From assembly GCA_000715635.1 (NCBI GenBank), contig KL569213.1:17603-23328 (forward strand): DNA of 5,726 nucleotides. The letters are read 5' to 3'. This DNA comes from Streptomyces violaceus. Its GTDB lineage: Bacteria; Actinomycetota; Actinomycetes; Streptomycetales; Streptomycetaceae. Both the position numbers and the translations under genes were made by a program. Positions 5,577 through 5,726 of the stretch are shown here, one piece after another. Under the pieces are notes generated by a model, which was not told where the DNA came from, ran no database searches, and saw only the letters and a program-made list of their open reading frames with translations. How positions within the stretch are numbered: position 1 is the stretch's first letter; every line of letters begins with the position of its first letter.

Positions 5577-5726
5577 GTGACGGGCTTACTGCTGCTGCGC
5601 CTGCGTGCGCACCGGCTGCTCCTCGTGGCCGCCCTGCTCACCGTACTGCTGACCACCTCGGTGCTCGCCGCCCTCACGGCCTTCTCCGGCTCCGTCGGGG
5701 ACGCGGCGCTGCGCGCTGTCCTGGAC
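5577..5726 (+). CDS. FtsX-like ABC transporter permease, N-terminus only, cut by window edge
   Basis: Fifty codons are present, starting with GTG at 5577 and open to the window end. The peptide begins MTGLLLLRLRAHR, then a strongly hydrophobic stretch from about residue 14 to 36 (LLLVAALLTVLLTTSVLAAL), a single membrane helix, followed by a polar region beginning SGSVGDAALRAVLD. A short basic head, one helix and an outside domain is how FtsX/MacB-type permeases begin, and the divergent neighbour is a MacB-type ATPase, so it is probably that ATPase's membrane partner. The start is firm: a G-rich ribosome-binding site adjoins it, and the frame upstream reaches a stop at 5523-5525 with no other start. 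Codon 4 is TTA, the only in-frame TTA I noticed in the window. With only 50 residues, another membrane protein cannot be excluded. Confidence 0.75.
   Translation, partial: MTGLLLLRLRAHRLLLVAALLTVLLTTSVLAALTAFSGSVGDAALRAVLD
5586..5588 (+). other. TTA leucine codon (BldA-dependent) at codon 4 of the permease
   Basis: The permease reads GTG ACG GGC TTA CTG. In Streptomyces TTA is very rare and is read only by the BldA leucyl-tRNA, which matures late in growth. A TTA this near the start would hold back translation until BldA is available. The codon is seen directly; the regulation is established for the genus but inferred here. Confidence 0.7.

Overview
The window is high-GC actinobacterial DNA, most likely from Streptomyces or a close relative. 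The evidence is the strong G/C bias at third codon positions, GTG starts, a QcrB with typical actinobacterial sequence, a Ter-type VWA protein, and one rare TTA leucine codon at the start of an ABC permease. It holds five complete genes and two genes cut by the window edges. I see no RNA genes, insertion sequences, CRISPR arrays or origins.

Positions 1-2226 are a catabolic block. A short-chain dehydrogenase start (minus strand, cut at position 1, IpdF-like) diverges from two translationally coupled acyl-CoA dehydrogenase genes (FadE31-like, then a short FadE32/FadE33-like partner). The 47-nt gap between the divergent starts carries a near match to the remembered operator of KstR2, the TetR-family repressor of steroid C/D-ring (HIP) catabolism in mycobacteria and rhodococci. 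Gene content and operator together suggest a piece of the HIP-CoA degradation pathway, possibly fed by steroids or related polycyclic acids. This is inferred from sequence alone.

Positions 2198-3856 (minus) encode a full-length QcrB-type cytochrome b with all four haem ligands and the PDWY quinol-site motif. No qcrC or qcrA lies beside it, so it looks like an orphan paralogue of the bc1 cytochrome b. It converges on the acyl-CoA dehydrogenase pair, and the two coding regions overlap tail to tail by 29 nt.

Positions 3968-5438 (minus) are a likely two-gene operon: a MacB/LolD-type ABC ATPase followed 13 nt later by a VWA protein of the TerF-like family with an intact metal-binding MIDAS. The ATPase may be transcribed as a leaderless mRNA. 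Diverging from it across a 138-nt gap is the start of an FtsX-like membrane protein (5577 to the end), probably the permease of the same transporter. Its fourth codon is TTA, which would place permease synthesis under the developmental tRNA BldA while the ATPase and VWA genes carry no TTA codon.
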